From Liolophura sinensis (Eukaryota; Mollusca; Polyplacophora; Chitonida; Chitonidae), in the NCBI RefSeq assembly GCF_032854445.1, contig NC_088296.1, forward strand, positions 24,437,604-24,497,603: a stretch of DNA of 60,000 nt, read 5' to 3'. This document shows, piece after piece, positions 1 to 12,668 of the stretch. Position 1 is the stretch's first letter. The number at the start of each line of letters is the position of its first letter. The notes under the pieces are model-generated. The model did no database searches, was not told where the DNA came from, and saw only the letters and a list, made by a program, of their open reading frames with translations. The position numbers and the translations under genes are program-made.

Positions 1-63
1 CAGTTGTGCAGAACACCATCTCGTCAAGTTTTGTCGCCGGCCTCACATCAGTAAATCACGTAC

Positions 64-162
64 CTTATTCTGTACTTTGACATCAGCACCCTTCTCCAGC
101 AGGAAACGAACAACATCTTCATTGTTTTGCTCAGCTGCAATGTGCAAAGGGGTCCACCCATC
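64..162 (-). CDS. Ankyrin repeat exon 1 of array (intact, 99 nt)
   Basis: On the minus strand a 'ttgcacag' acceptor precedes this exon and 'gtacgtga' follows it as donor. The 99 nt are in phase 0 at both ends and encode 33 residues, exactly one ankyrin repeat: DGWTPLHIAAEQ, then NNEDVVRFLLEKGADV, ending KVQNK. The TPLHIAA turn-helix and the VVRFLLEKGADV second helix plus loop are canonical. Ankyrin repeats are protein-protein interaction modules; the partner is unknown. It is the last exon before the window edge, so the gene continues to the left. It is one of five intact copies. Confidence 0.85.
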
Positions 163-1083
163 CTGTGCAAAGTTAAAATAATGTAATATTTGAAATGCTA
201 CTTCAGTAAAAATGCTCTTAATGACAAATTGACCAATAATTAATGTAACTACACCTGTTAATACGGGGAATATAAAAACAATGCGAATGTGAGCTATTTT
301 GGTGGCGTATAAGGCATTGGAAATGCGCTTTGTACATGCTGGCCTGAAATAAGTAAACTACAGGGCCTGTTTATTTCTGTTGCCATGCTACTGATTTTCC
401 AGTTCGCTGTTTGTATTCACTATGTCTATGTGTCTGTATGTCAAGGGCGCTCATACACACTGGTCTCATTTTCCACAGTCGCCAAACCAAAAAACACATT
501 TCTTCGCTGTATATTGTCGCCATACAATATTCATCCAGGTCAAAAGTTAGATTAAACAAACAGTAGATTAATAAGAAACTAATGTCAAGCGGATGTTTTA
601 TATTCATGGATATGTTTTGGCTATATTAGCTTAATAACCTTGTACAAAACAAAATGCTCGGCAATTCTTATCGAAAAGACTCATATTATGGTTTTAAAAC
701 CGTACGTAAATTTACGATGTTTTTTATTTTTTTTTTTTCTAAGTTTGCAGATGGCTGAAATATTTCCAGGGGTTTTCAAGAAGTAAAAGTCATTTAAATA
801 TGCCAGAGCTCTAAGTATAATACAAAATTAAGTAACGTAACTTACATCGCCGGTCTATAAGAACTGGTCATAAAATATGCGTCGTCCGTCTAAAGATGGA
901 CGTTTAAAACATTTACACTTATTATATTCTGTGTAGAGCATTTTTCTTAGTTTGGGCCATTGGGTTTGGTGTCTAGTACAGGTCTTAAAATACATCGTGC
1001 AGTTGTCACAAAAGTAAACTGCATGACAGAGCACCATCTGTCGTCAAGTTTTGTGGCCGGCCTCACATCAGTACTTCACGTAC

Positions 1084-1182
1084 CTTATCCTGTGCATTGA
1101 CATCAGCACCCTCCTCCAGCAGGAAACGAACAACATCTACATTGTTTTCCTGAGCTGCATACTGCAAAGGGGTACACCCATC
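1084..1182 (-). CDS. Ankyrin repeat exon 2 of array (intact, 99 nt)
   Basis: Minus-strand exon with 'gcacag' acceptor and 'gtacgtga' donor, phase 0-0, 33 residues. It begins DGCTPLQYAAQENN and continues VDVVRFLLEEGADVNAQDK. The usual HIA is QYA here and position 3 is Cys rather than Trp, so surface positions differ from exon 64-162 while the repeat core is kept. The spacing to the neighbouring exon is about 1.02 kb, the length of the basic duplicated half-unit. Confidence 0.85.
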
Positions 1183-1739
1183 CTGTGCAAAGTAAAAAAA
1201 ATGTAATACTTGAACTGCAACTTCAGTAAAACTGCTATGAATTCACTAATATTTAATGTAGCTACACCTGGTAATACAGGGAATGTAAACATAATACAAA
1301 TGTGAGCTATTGTGGTGGCGTATAAGACATTTGAAGTGCGCTTTGCATCTGCTGGCTTGGTGTAAATAAAGTGTAATTTTCGAATTCGTCGTTTGAAATG
1401 ACTATGTCTGTATGTTTATATATCACAGGCACTCATACACACTGCATGGTGTTATTTTCTATAGTTGTCAAACGGAAAACCACTTTTCTTCGCTGTATAA
1501 TGTCACAATGTAACATTTATCCAAGTCAAAAGATTGATTTAGTAAACAGTGAATTAAAACAAACTCATATCAAGCGGCTGTTATATATTTATGGACATGT
1601 TTTAGCTCCATTAGCTTCATGAACTTTTACAAAACAAAATTATCAGCAATTCTTATCGAAAAGACTCATGTTATGGTTTTAAAACCTTTCTAAGTACTAA
1701 GTATGCTGCCAACTGCGCAAAGCTAAGCAAACTGGATAG

Positions 1740-2200
1740 GAGGCCCAGTTTTTCCTTTCGTCCATCAGAAAACAACTCCATCTGCATAATAACCCTTGAG
1801 ACATCTTGCCTAATTTACTCTCTTAAGAGAGAATATCTTGAGATCTATTAAACAACGTTTTGGGTGGAACGCTCTGGAAGTAGTTGGTGTATCCCTAGAC
1901 AGTCTTCTACAAATGACAGTTACGTGGTCATTTCAAGGACCTTTGGACAGTACAGTCAAGCCTTTGTCAAGTTCAATGAAAATGCCACTAAACTAGCACT
2001 CATGTAAGATTTTTCTAATTTATCCATGTTACAAGTCATGTTACCTGATGCCCACCGCTCGCCCTAGAATGTTCCACGAACCTTATGTTCTCACGATACC
2101 AAGGGTCCAGAGTCATCATCAAAACAATGGATTAGCTCTGAGTTCTTCATAGCATAGAATCGTCTTTATCGAAAAATGCTACATCCAGTAGGAAATAATT
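1740..2200 (-). repeat. Segment X, copy 1
   Basis: This roughly 450-bp segment occurs once in each 4-kb unit. Marker strings are 'tggcacgctctggaag', 'aggacctttgga', 'caccgctcgccctagaatgtt' and 'cagagtcatcatca'. On the minus strand a short frame starting TCSRL, then SRDTP, can be aligned to the open copy at 50.2 kb, but stops interrupt it. It could be a decayed exon of the ankyrin gene family or part of a mobile element; both fit. Confidence 0.7.
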
Positions 2201-2347
2201 TGCTTCAGGTTCCATTCAGTTAATGTATTCATGGAACAAGTACATTTGAATGAAGTAGTTTAGCAGTCTCCAATTATTCAGTGGCATAAACCTTATGTGA
2301 TGTCATTGTTTACAATATAGCCAGAAAGGGCCACTAAAACAGCCAGA

Positions 2348-2621
2348 GGGGGCCTCCGTGGCTCAGTTGGTTAGCGCGCTAGAGCAGCATAATGACCCAG
2401 GAGCCTCTCACCAATGCGGTCGCTGTGAGTTCAAGTCCAGTTCATGCTGACTTCCTCTCCGGCCGTAAGTGGGAATGTCTTCCAGCAACCTGCGGATGGT
2501 CGTGGGTTTTCCCCGGGCTCTGCCTGGTTTCCTCCCACCATAATGCTGGCCGCCGTCGTATAAGTGAAATATTCTTGAGTACGGCGTAAAGCACCAATCA
2601 ATTAATTAAAATAAATAAAAC
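2348..2621 (+). mobile_element. tRNA-derived V-type SINE
   Basis: The head 'ggcctccgtggctcagttgg' with 'gcgcgctagagcag' and 'gagttcaagtcc' resembles a tRNA with A and B box promoters for RNA polymerase III. The body holds 'ctgcggatggtcgtgggt' and the tail 'attcttgagtacggcgtaaa' followed by an AT-rich end. Direct repeats 'aaaacagccag' and 'aaaacagacag' flank it. The same position is empty in the other 4-kb units (about 6434, 10452 and 13676), where 'aaaacagtcagtgtttt' style text is continuous. Confidence 0.9.
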
Positions 2622-3350
2622 AGACAGTGTTTTAAAAGGCGTTAAATAAATTTTAAAAATTTGAAAACCTAAATTGTTTCTTTAGAATAAAAATTTCATA
2701 GTGTGTGTTCGTCTTGTTTTCTATAACTTTACAGTAGACATTTACACTTTGCAAAGTGTATTACAAACTAGTTTGTTCGACAATCTTGGTGTTTGGCGGG
2801 GACTTCCAACTTCCAGTATTCTTGAATGAAAGTCAAAACCATGATTAAAGGTTTGCTATGACGTAGTTTTCAGACATGTAGATCTCAGGTAAAGAAATGA
2901 CACGAACGCTTACCTACATCAGCTAATCTATCTTAACTCAATGCAATAAGGGGTGTAAATAAAAAAGTACACACAGAGCATTTAAACCCTTGATTAACTG
3001 TGATCAACCCAGAAAATAACCTTAAAAATCTTGCATGTAAACGGACAGGTCAAACGAATATTCACCTACTAGAGGCTTCATCGTTTTATATAAACCATCC
3101 TTTTAAATTGGTCTTATTAAAGTATTAACTGAGGGTTCACGATATACTGACTTTTCTCTTGCTTTTTTGTAATTTGTGCAAAGCCTTATACATGTTAAAA
3201 GGTGATTATTCATTTTATGAAAATGTGTTAGTTTGCTACCATTGTAGGAAGGCTGTCACGTCTTAATTTACTTCTACTGATCCTGTAAACATGTTGATAT
3301 TTTATGAGTTTGAATAAAGACCTAAGCGTGTAAGAGTTGTTGACATTTGT

Positions 3351-3785
3351 ATGCGGCTGGAAATGGGCAGAAGCGTGATCATTTTATTGCTCAATGTACT
3401 GATTTTCCAGTTCGCCTTTTATATTCACTATGTCAATGTGTCTGTATATCACAGGCACTCGTACACACTGGCGTTATTTCCCACAGTCGTCAAACGCAGA
3501 AACACTTTTCTTCGCTGTATATTGTCACCATATAATATTCATCCAGGTCAAAAGTTAGATTTAATGAACAGTAGATTAATAAGAAACTTATGTCAAGCGG
3601 ATGTTTTATATTCATTCATATATTTTGGCTTTAATAGCTTAATAACCTTATACATAACAAAATGCTCGGCAATTCTTGTCGAAAAGACTCATATTATGGT
3701 TTTAAAACCGTACTTAAACTTAACCTGTTCTTTTTTTTCTAAGTTCGCAGTGGCTGAAATATTTCCAGGGGTTTTCAAGAAGTAA
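3351..3785 (+). other. Recurrent open frame antisense to the ankyrin exons
   Basis: A 144-codon frame opens MRLEMGRSV and runs through VLIFQFAFYIHYVNVSVY to the unit end. The homologous stretches at 7210-7617 and 11206-11502 are open in the same frame (135 and 98 codons); in the 7210 copy three codons are lost in frame. The half-unit at 1398-1622 keeps the same frame through VVKRKTTFLRCIMS. It has no recognisable domain, is AT-rich, and lies on the strand opposite to the ankyrin exons. Recent duplication alone could keep it open, so coding status is doubtful. Confidence 0.25.
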
Positions 3786-4094
3786 TATTCATTAAAATAT
3801 ACCAGAGCTCTAAGTGTAATTCATTGCCTGCCTAAGAACTAACGCCGTAAAAGGTCATTAAGTAACGTAACTTACATCGCCGTTCTATAAGAACTGGTTA
3901 TAAAATATGCGTCGTCCGTCTAAAGATGGACGTTTGAAATATTTACACTTATTATGTTCTGTGTAGAGCATTTTTCTTAGTTTGGGCAAGTAGGTTTGGT
4001 GCTTAGCATAAGTCTTAAAATACAACGTGCAGTTGTCCAGAGGACCATCTCTGGTCAAGTTTTGTGGGTGGCCTAACATTAGTATAAAACGTAC

Positions 4095-4193
4095 CTTATC
4101 CTGTACACTGACATCAGCACCCTTCTCCAGCAGGAAACGAACAACATCTACACTGTTGTTCCCGGCTGCAATGTGCAAAGGGGTCGACCCATC
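4095..4193 (-). CDS. Ankyrin repeat exon 3 of array (intact, 99 nt)
   Basis: Minus-strand exon with 'ttgcacag' acceptor and 'gtacgttt' donor. Phase 0-0, 33 residues, beginning DGSTPLHIAAGNNS and ending VDVVRFLLEKGADVSVQDK. It lies 4.03 kb from the equivalent exon at 64-162, which defines the large tandem unit. No stop or splice damage is visible. Confidence 0.85.
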
Positions 4194-5127
4194 CTGTGCA
4201 AAGTTAAAATAATGTAATACTTGAACGGCTACTTCAGTAAAACTGCTATGAATGACAAATTGACTAAAAAAAATATAGCTACACCTGTTAATACGGGGAA
4301 TATAAAAACAAATCGAATGTGAGCTATTTTGGTGGCGTATAATGCATTGGAAATGCGCTTTGTATTTGCTGGCCTGAAATAAGTAAACTAGAAGGCCTGT
4401 TCATTTTTGTTGCCATGGTACAGATTTTCCAGTTCTCCGTTTGTATTCACTATGTCTATGTGTCTGTATGTCAAGGGCGCTCATACACACTGCCCTCATT
4501 TTCCATATTCGTCAAACGGAAAAACACTTTTCTACGCTGTAAAATTTCATCATATGACATTTATCCAAGTCAAAACTTTGATTAAATGAACAGTAGGTTT
4601 AAAGAAAAAACTCACGTGGATGATTTTTATTCATGAGTATGTTTTGGCTTTATTAGCTTAATAACCTTTCACTCAACAAAATTCTCAGCAATTCTTATCG
4701 AAAAGACTCATGTTATGGTTTTAAAACCGTACCTGCTTTATCACTCTTTTTTCTAATTTTGCAGAAGGATGAAATATTTCCAGGGGATTTTAAAAAGTGA
4801 CAGTCTTCAAAATGTACCCGAGTTGTAACTAAAATACTGTGCCTGCCCAAGAATTAAGGCGGTAAAAAGCCATTAATTAACGTAACTTACATCGCCATTG
4901 CAGATGAACTGGTTATAAAATATGCGTCGATCTTCTAAAGATGGATTTTGAAATATTCACACTTATTTTATTCTTTGTAGAGCATTTTTCTTAGTTTGGG
5001 CCGGTGGGATTGGTGCTTAGTTCTGGTCTTGAAATACAACGTGCAACTGTTACGTCAGTAAACTGCATGACAAAGCGCCATCTGTCGTAAAGTTTTGTGG
5101 CCGACCTCACATCAGTATGTCACGTAC

Positions 5128-5226
5128 TTTATTCTGGTCATTGACATCAGCACCCTTCTCCAGCATGAAACGAACAACATCTACATTGTTTTCCCGGGCT
5201 GCAATGTCCAAAGGGGTCCACCCATC
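5128..5226 (-). CDS. Ankyrin repeat exon 4 of array (intact, 99 nt)
   Basis: Minus-strand exon with 'ttgcacag' acceptor and 'gtacgtga' donor, phase 0-0. It encodes DGWTPLDIAARENN followed by VDVVRFMLEKGADVNDQNK. The canonical His of TPLH is Asp and one helix Leu is Met; both are tolerated in ankyrin repeats. It pairs with exon 4095-4193 in the second 4-kb unit. Confidence 0.85.
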
Positions 5227-5789
5227 CTGTGCAAAGTAAATAAAAATGTAATACTTGAACTGCAACTTCAGTAAAAATGCTATGAATGACAACTTTACTA
5301 ATAATTAATATAGCTGCACCTGTTAATACAGGGAAGGTAAAAACAACAGAACTGTGGGCCATTGTGGTGGCGTAAAAAACATTTGAAGTGTGCTTTGTAC
5401 TTGGTGGCTTGGAGAAAGTAAACCACAGAACCTGTTCATTTCTATTGTCAGTGTACTGATTTTCCAATTCACCTTTTGAAATCACTATATCTATGTGTCT
5501 GTATATCACAGGCACTTATACACACTGCATGGTGTTATTTTCTTCAGTCGTCAAAGGGAAAACCACTTTTATTCGCTCAATAATGTCACAATGTAACATT
5601 TATCTCAGTCAAAAGTTGAAATTAGTGAACAGTAAATTAAATTAAACCTATGTCAGCGGCTGTTTTATATTTATGGATATGTTTTGTCTCCATTAGCTTA
5701 ATGATTTCATACATAACAAAATGCTCAGCAATTCTTATCGAAAAGACTCATACTATGGTTTTAAAACCGTCCTACATACTAAGTATGGT

Positions 5790-6255
5790 GCCAACTTCAC
5801 CAAGCTGAGCAAACTGGACAGGAGGCGCGTTTTTTTCTTCTTCCATTAGTAAAAACCTGCATCTGCATAAGAATCTTTGAGAAATCTTGCCTAATTTACT
5901 GTTTGGATAGTGTTCACTCACAAGTTTACCTCTTAAGAACGAATATCTTCAGATTTCTTGAACAACGTTTTGGGTGGCACGCTCTGGAAGCAGTTGGTGT
6001 ATCCCTAGACAATCTTCTACAAGTGACGGTTACTTGTTAATCACAAGGACCTTTGGATAGTACAGTCAAGTCTTTGTCAAGTCCTATGAAAATGCCACTG
6101 AACTAGCACTTATGTAAGATTTTTCTAATTTATCCATGTGCCAAGTTCTGTTGCCTGGTGTTCCCTGATGTCCACCGCTCGCCCTAGAATGTTTTACGAA
6201 CCTTATTATCTCACGATATCAAGGATCCAGAGTCATCATCAAAACAATGAATGAC
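5790..6255 (-). repeat. Segment X, copy 2
   Basis: Second-unit copy of the segment described at 1740-2200, with the same order of marker strings and the same decayed minus-strand frame. Confidence 0.7.
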
Positions 6256-7974
6256 CTCTGGTTTCTCCATAGCATAGGATCGTCGTCTCCATTAAGAAAT
6301 AGTTTGTATGAGCTTCCATTCTGTTAATGTATTTATGGTACAAGTGAGTTTTAATGTAGCAGTTTAGCAGTTAGCAATTATCAAGTGGCAAAACCCCTAG
6401 GTGATGTCAATTTTTACAATATGGTCAGAAAGGGCCACTAAAACAGTCAGTGTTTTAAAAGCCCTTTAGTAGATGATACAAATTTGAACAGAAAATGATT
6501 TCTTTTGAATAAACACTTCATAGTGTGTGTTATTCTTGTTTTCTATAACTTTACAGTAGACATTTACACTGTGCAAAGTGTATTATAAACTAATTTGTTC
6601 GATAATCTTGGTGTTTGGCGGGGACTTCCAACTTCCAGTATTCTTGAATGAAAGTCAAAACCATGATCAAAGGTTTGCTATGACGTAGTGTTCAGACATG
6701 TAGATCTCAGGTAAGGAAATGACACGAACGCTTACCTACATCAGCTAATCTATCTTAACTCAATGCAATAAGGGGTGTAAATTAAAAAGTACACACAGAG
6801 CATTTAAACCCTTGATTAACTGTGATCAACCCAGAAAAAAACCTTAAAAATCTTGCATGTAAACGGACACGTCAAGCGAATATTCACCTATTAGAGCACA
6901 AGAAATGTGGACTGCTGTATTATTTTTTTTTTTGCCTTCATCGTTTTATATAAACCATCCTTTTAAATTGGTCTTTTTACAGTATAATCTGGGGGGTCAC
7001 GATATATTGACTTTTCTCTTGCTTTTTGTAATTTGTGCAAAGCCTTATACATGTTAAAAGGTGATTATTCATTACATGAAAATGTCTAAGAAAGCTACCA
7101 TTGTAGGAAGGCTGTCACGTCTTAATTTACTTCTACTGATCCTGTAAACATGTTGATATTTTATGAGTTTGAATAAAGACCTAAGCGTGTAAGAGTTGTT
7201 GACATTTGTATGCGGCTGGAAACGGGCAGAAGCGTGTTCATTTCATTGCTCAATGTACTGATTTTCCAGTTCGCCTTTTATATTCACTATGTCAATGTGT
7301 CTGTATATCACAGGCACTCATACACACTGGCTTTGTTTGTCAAACGCAAAAACACTTTTCTTCGCTGTATAATGTCACCATATAATATTTATCCAAGTCA
7401 AAAGTTAGATTTAATGAACAGTAGATTAATAAGAAACTTATGTGAAGCATATGTTTTATATTCATGGATATGTTTTGGCTTTAATAGCTTAATAACCTTA
7501 TACACAACAAAATACTCGGCAATTCTTATCAAAAAGACTCATATTAAAGTTTTAAAACCGTACGTAAATTTAAGCTGTTTTTTTTTTTTTTTTTTTTTTA
7601 AGTTCTCAGAAGGGTGAAATATTTCCAGGGGTTTTGAAGAAATCAAAGGCATTGAAATGTGCCCGAGCTCTAACTAAAATACTGTGTCTGCCCAAGAAAT
7701 AACACGGTAAAATTTCATTAAGTAACGTAACTTACATCGCCGTTCTACAAAAAACAGATCATCAAGTATGCGTCGTCATTCTAAAGATATAAGTTAGAAA
7801 TATTCACACTTATTATATCCTGTGTAGAGCATTTTTCTTAGTTGGGGCCATTGGGTTTGGTTTCTAGTACACGTCTTGAAATACAAAGTGCAGTTGTCAC
7901 GTAAGTGAACTGCATGACAAAGCACCATCTCGCGTCAAGTTATGTGGCCGTCCTCCTTTCAGTATACAACGTAA

Positions 7975-8073
7975 CTTATCCTGTACATTGATATCAGCAC
8001 AATTCTCCAGCAGCACATGAACAACATCTACATTGTTTTCCTGAGCTGCATAGTGCAAAGGGGTCCATCGGTT
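7975..8073 (-). pseudogene. Ankyrin repeat exon with both splice sites lost
   Basis: The 33-codon frame is still open (RWTPLHYAAQENN, then VDVVHVLLENCADINVQDK), but the acceptor AG reads 'cgaa' and the donor GT reads 'tt' after the final AAG codon. The conserved Asp-Gly start has become Asn-Arg. It should not be spliced in as it stands. This is the third-unit equivalent of 64-162 and 4095-4193. Loss of both splice sites with an intact frame points to decay of splicing first, or drift after silencing of this unit. Confidence 0.75.
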
Positions 8074-9186
8074 CGATGCAAAGTAAAAATAACGAAATAC
8101 TAAAAATGCTGCTTTAGTAAAATGCTCTTAAAGGCAAAGACAAGTAAAATGAAAGTAGTGCAAGATTTGCTTTGGCGCAGTTTTCAGACATGTAAATTTG
8201 AGGTAAAGAAATGACATGAACGTTTACCTACCTCAGGTAATCTACCTTAACTCTCTATACTAGTGGGTGTAAATAAAAAAAGTACAAACCTAAGGAATTA
8301 AACTATTGATTAACTCTTATATATGTGTACCTCCAAGGAATATTCAACTAATAGTGTAAAAGAAATGAAGACAAAAGGTGGACTGCGGAATTTTCCTTGC
8401 TTCATCAGCAATGCAAAACATCCTTTCAACATCCTAAATTTATCTTATTAAATTATTAACTGGTAGTTTACAATATACTGAAGTTTCTCTTGGTCTTTCA
8501 ATTTTGCGCAAAACTTTATACATGTTGTAAGCTGATTTTCATTTTATAATAATGTGTGAGAAATCTATAATTGCAGAAAGGCTATCACGTCTTAATTTAC
8601 TTCTGCTGATCCTAGAAACATTTTTATATTTTATGAATTTAAATAAAGACCTGAGCGTGTAAGGCGTTGTTGACATTTATATGCGGATTAGAGTGGACAG
8701 AAGCGTGTTCATTTTACTTCTCAATGTACTTCTTACAAAATTCTCAGCAATTCTTATCGAAAAGACTCATATTATGGTTTTAAAACCGTACGTGGTTTAT
8801 CGCTCTATTTTCTAAATTTGCAGAAGGGTGCAATATTTCCAGGGGATTTTAAGAAGTGAAAGTCATTAAAATGTACCCGAACTCTAACTAAAATACTGTG
8901 CCTGCCCTAGAACTAAGGCGGTAAAAAGCCATTAAGTAAAGTAACTTACATCGCCGTTCTATAAGAACTGGTTATAAAATATGCGTCGATCTTCTAAAGA
9001 TGGATTTTGAAATATTCACACTTATTCTATTCTTTGTAGAGCATTTTTCTTAGTTTGGGCCAGTGGGTTTGGTGCTTAATACAGGTGTTGAAATACAACG
9101 TGCAGCTGTCACGTCAGTAAACTGCGTGACAAAACGCCATCTATCGTAAAGTTTTGTGGCCAAAATCACATCAGTATGTCACGTAC

Positions 9187-9252
9187 TTTATTCTGGTCAT
9201 TGACATCAGCACCCTTCTCCAGCAGGAAACAAACAACATGTACAACGTTTTC
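9187..9252 (-). pseudogene. 5'-truncated ankyrin repeat exon
   Basis: The donor 'gtacgtga' and the 3' two thirds of the repeat remain (ENVVHVVCFLLEKGADVNDQNK when read in codons), but the acceptor and the DGWTPLDIAA half are deleted. The intron text 'acttgaactacaacttcag' is joined straight onto the exon body. It corresponds to exons 1084-1182 and 5128-5226 in the third unit. Confidence 0.75.
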
Positions 9253-9769
9253 ACTTGAACTACAACTTCAGTAAAAATGCTAGGAATGACAAATTGACTA
9301 ATAATTAATGTAGCTACACCTGTTAATACAGGGAAGGTAAAAACAATAGAACTGTGGGCCATTGTGGTGGCGTATAAAACATTTCAGGTGTGCTTTGTAC
9401 TTGGTGGCTTGGCGTAAGTAAACTACAGAGCACTCAGTGTACTGATTTTCCACTTTACCTTTTGAAATCACAATGTCTATGTGTCTGTATATCACAGGCA
9501 CTCATACACACTGCATGGTGTGATTTTCTTCAGTCGTCAAACGGAAAACCACTTTTATTCGCTCCATTATGTCACAATGTAACATTTATCCAAGTCAAAA
9601 GTTGGATTTATTGAACAGAAGATTAAAATAAACCTATGTCAAGCGGCTGTTTTATATTGATGGATATGTTTTGTCTCCATTAGCTTAATGAAGTTATACA
9701 AAACAAAATGCTCAGCAATTCTTATCGAAAAGACTCATACTATGGTTTTGAAACGGTTCTACATACTAA

Positions 9770-10265
9770 GTATTGTGCCAACTACACCAAGCTGAGCAAA
9801 CTGGATAGGAGGCGCGGTTTTTTTTCTTCTTTTTTTCGTCCATTAGTGAAAAACTACATCTGCATAATAATCCTTGAGAAATCTTGCCTAATTTATTGTT
9901 CGGAAAATGTGCACTCACAATTTTACCTCTTAAGAGCAAATATCTTGAGATCTATTAAACAACGTTTTGGGTGGCACGCTCTGGAAGTAGTTGGTGTATC
10001 CCTGGACAATCTACTACAAGTGACAGTTACTTGTTAATCACAAGGACCTTTGGACAGTACAGTCAAGTCTTTGTCAAGTTCTATGAAAATGCCACTGAAC
10101 TAGCACTCATGTAAGATTTTTCTAATTTATCCATGTTCGAAGTCCTACTGCCTGATGTTCCCTGATGTCTACCGCTCGCCCTAGAATGTTTTACGATCCT
10201 TATGCTCTCACGATATCAAGGATCCAGAGTCATCATCAAAACAATAATTGAGATTTGGATTCTCC
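9770..10265 (-). repeat. Segment X, copy 3
   Basis: Third-unit copy. Read on the minus strand it gives TCSRLSRDTPTTSR and then reaches TAA after LKIFALKR, where the copy at 50.2 kb stays open. This is the clearest sign that the array copies are degenerate versions of a once open frame. Confidence 0.7.
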
Positions 10266-11946
10266 ATAGCGTAGGATCGTCTTCATCAAAGAATTCTACA
10301 TCCATTAATGTAGAATTTGCTTCAGGTTCCATTCTGTTAATGTGTTTATGGTACAAGCGAGTTTTAATGTAGTAGTTTAGCAGTTACCAATTATCAAGTG
10401 GCAAAACCCCTAGGTGATGTCAACCTTTACAATATGGTCAGAAAGGGCCACTAAAACAGCCAGTGTTTTAAAAGCCCTTTAGTAGATGATACAAATTTGA
10501 ATAGAAAATGATTTCTTTGGAATAAACACTTCATAGTGTGTGTTCTTGTTTTCTATAACTTTACAGTAGACATTTACATTGCAAAGTGTATTACAAACTA
10601 ATTTGTTCGATAATCTTTGTGTTTTGCGGGGACTTTCAACTTCCAGTATTCTTGAATGAAAGTCAAAACCATGATTAAAGGTTTGCTATGACGTAGTGTT
10701 CAGACATGTAGATCTCAGGTAAGGAAATGACACGAACGCTTACTTACGTTAGCTAATCTACCTTAACTCAATGTAATAAGGGGTGTAAAAAAAAAACGGA
10801 AACAACTGAGCATTTAAACCCTTGATTAACTGTGATCAACGCAGGTAAAAACCTTAAAAGTCTTGCATGTAAACGTACAGGTCAAGCAAATTTTCTCCTA
10901 ATAGAGCACAAGAAAAGTGGACTGCTGTATTATTTTTTTTTTGTTTCATCTAAAATACAAACCATCCTTTTAAATTGGTTTTATTAAAGTATTAACTGGG
11001 GTTTCACGATATACTGACTCTTCTCTTGCTTTTTGTAATTTGCGCAGAGCCTTATACATGTTATTCATTTTATGAAAATGTGTTAGAAAGCTAAAATTGC
11101 AGAAGGACTATCACATCTTAATCTACTTCCACTGACCCTACAAACATGTTCATATTTTATGAGTTTGAGTAAACACCCAAGCTTGTAAGGGTTGTTGACA
11201 TTTATATGCGGCTAGAATTGGTCAGAAGCGTGTTCATTTCACTTCTCAATGTACTGATTTTCCAGTTCGCCTTTTATATTCACTATGTCAATGTGTCTGT
11301 ATATCACAGGCACTCATACACACTGGCGTTGTTTTCTGCAGTCGTCAAACGCAAAAACACTTTTCTTCGCTGTATAATGTCACCATATAATATTCATCCA
11401 AGTCAAAAGTTGGATTTATTGAACAGTAGATTAATAAAAAAAAAAACTCATGTCAAGCGGATGTTTTATATTCATGGATATGTTTTGGCTTTAATAGCTT
11501 AATAACTTTATACACAACCAAATACTCAGATTTCTTATTGAAAAGACTCATATTTTTGTTTTAAAACCCTACGTAAATTTATGCTGTTTTTTTTCGTTCG
11601 CAGATGGCTGAAATATTTCCAGGGGTTTTCAAGAAGTGAAAGTCATTAAAATATGCCAGAGCTCTAAGCATAATGCATTGCCTGTCTAAGAACTAACGCC
11701 GTAAAAGGTCATTAAGTAACGTAGTTTACATCGCCGTACTACAAGAACTGGTTATAAAATATGCGTCGTCCTTCTTATGATGGACGTTTGAAATATTTAC
11801 ACTTATTATATTCTGTGTAACATTTTTCTCAGTTTGGGCCATTGGATTTGGTGCTTAGTACAGGTCTTAAAATACATCGTGCAGTTGTCCTGAGGACAAT
11901 CTCTCGTCAAGTTTTGTGGGTGACCTAACATTAGTATATCACGTAC

Positions 11947-12045
11947 CGTATCCTGAACACTGACATCAGCACCCATCTCCAGCAGAAAACGAACAAGATC
12001 TACACTGTTTTGCCCGGCTGCAATGTGCAAAGGGGTACAACCATC
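11947..12045 (-). CDS. Ankyrin repeat exon 5 of array (intact, 99 nt)
   Basis: Minus-strand exon with 'ttccacag' acceptor and 'gtacgtga' donor, phase 0-0, 33 residues: DGCTPLHIAAGQNS, then VDLVRFLLEMGADVSVQDT. The last residue is Thr (ACG) where the others have Lys, so the exon ends ACG before the GT and the donor is slightly weaker. It lies in the fourth unit, whose second exon is broken. Confidence 0.8.
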
Positions 12046-12586
12046 CTGTGGAAAGTAAAAATAATGTAAAAATTGAAATGCTACTTTAGTAAAAATGCTC
12101 TTAAGAACAAATGCATTGCAAATTAATGTAGATACATGTGTTAATACGGGGAATGTAAGAACAATACGAATGTGAGCTATTTTGGTGGCGTATAATGCAT
12201 TGGAAATGCGATTTACACTTGTTGGTCTGGTGTAAGTAAAGAGCCTGCTCATTTTCTTATCCAAAACACTGATATTTTATGGTTTTAAATCCGTACGTGG
12301 CTTTTCCTTGATTTTATTTTATTGCCTAAGAACTAACGCCGTAAAAGATCATTACTTAACGTAACCTACATCGTCGTTCTACAAAAACTGGTTATAAAAT
12401 ATGCGTCGTACTTCTCAAAATGGAAGTTCGGCATATTCATACTTAATATATCCTTTGTAGAGCACTTTTCTTAAATGGAACAAGTGGGTTTAGGTCCTGG
12501 TGGAGCTGTCACTGAAGTAAACTGTATGGCAAAGCACCATCTCTCGTCAAGTTTTGTGGACAGCCTCACATCAGCATATCACGTAC

Positions 12587-12668
12587 CATATTCTGTACAT
12601 TAACATCAGCACCCATCTCCAGCAGGAAACGAACAACATCTACATTGTTTACAAGAGTTGCAATGTGC
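12587..12668 (-). pseudogene. 5'-truncated ankyrin repeat exon
   Basis: A donor 'gtacgtga' and the codons for HIATLVNNVDVVRFLL and EMGADVNVQNM survive. The acceptor and the DGWTPL segment are gone: the sequence passes directly into the 'gactttaccttttgaaatc' block that normally lies about 250 bp away. A deletion therefore removed the exon start and adjoining intron. It is the fourth-unit equivalent of exon 1084-1182. Confidence 0.7.

Noticed and set aside
2349-2430. Apparent tRNA gene
   Set aside because: A and B boxes are present, but it is the head of a SINE, cannot fold into a full cloverleaf by eye and is flanked by target-site duplications of the whole element.
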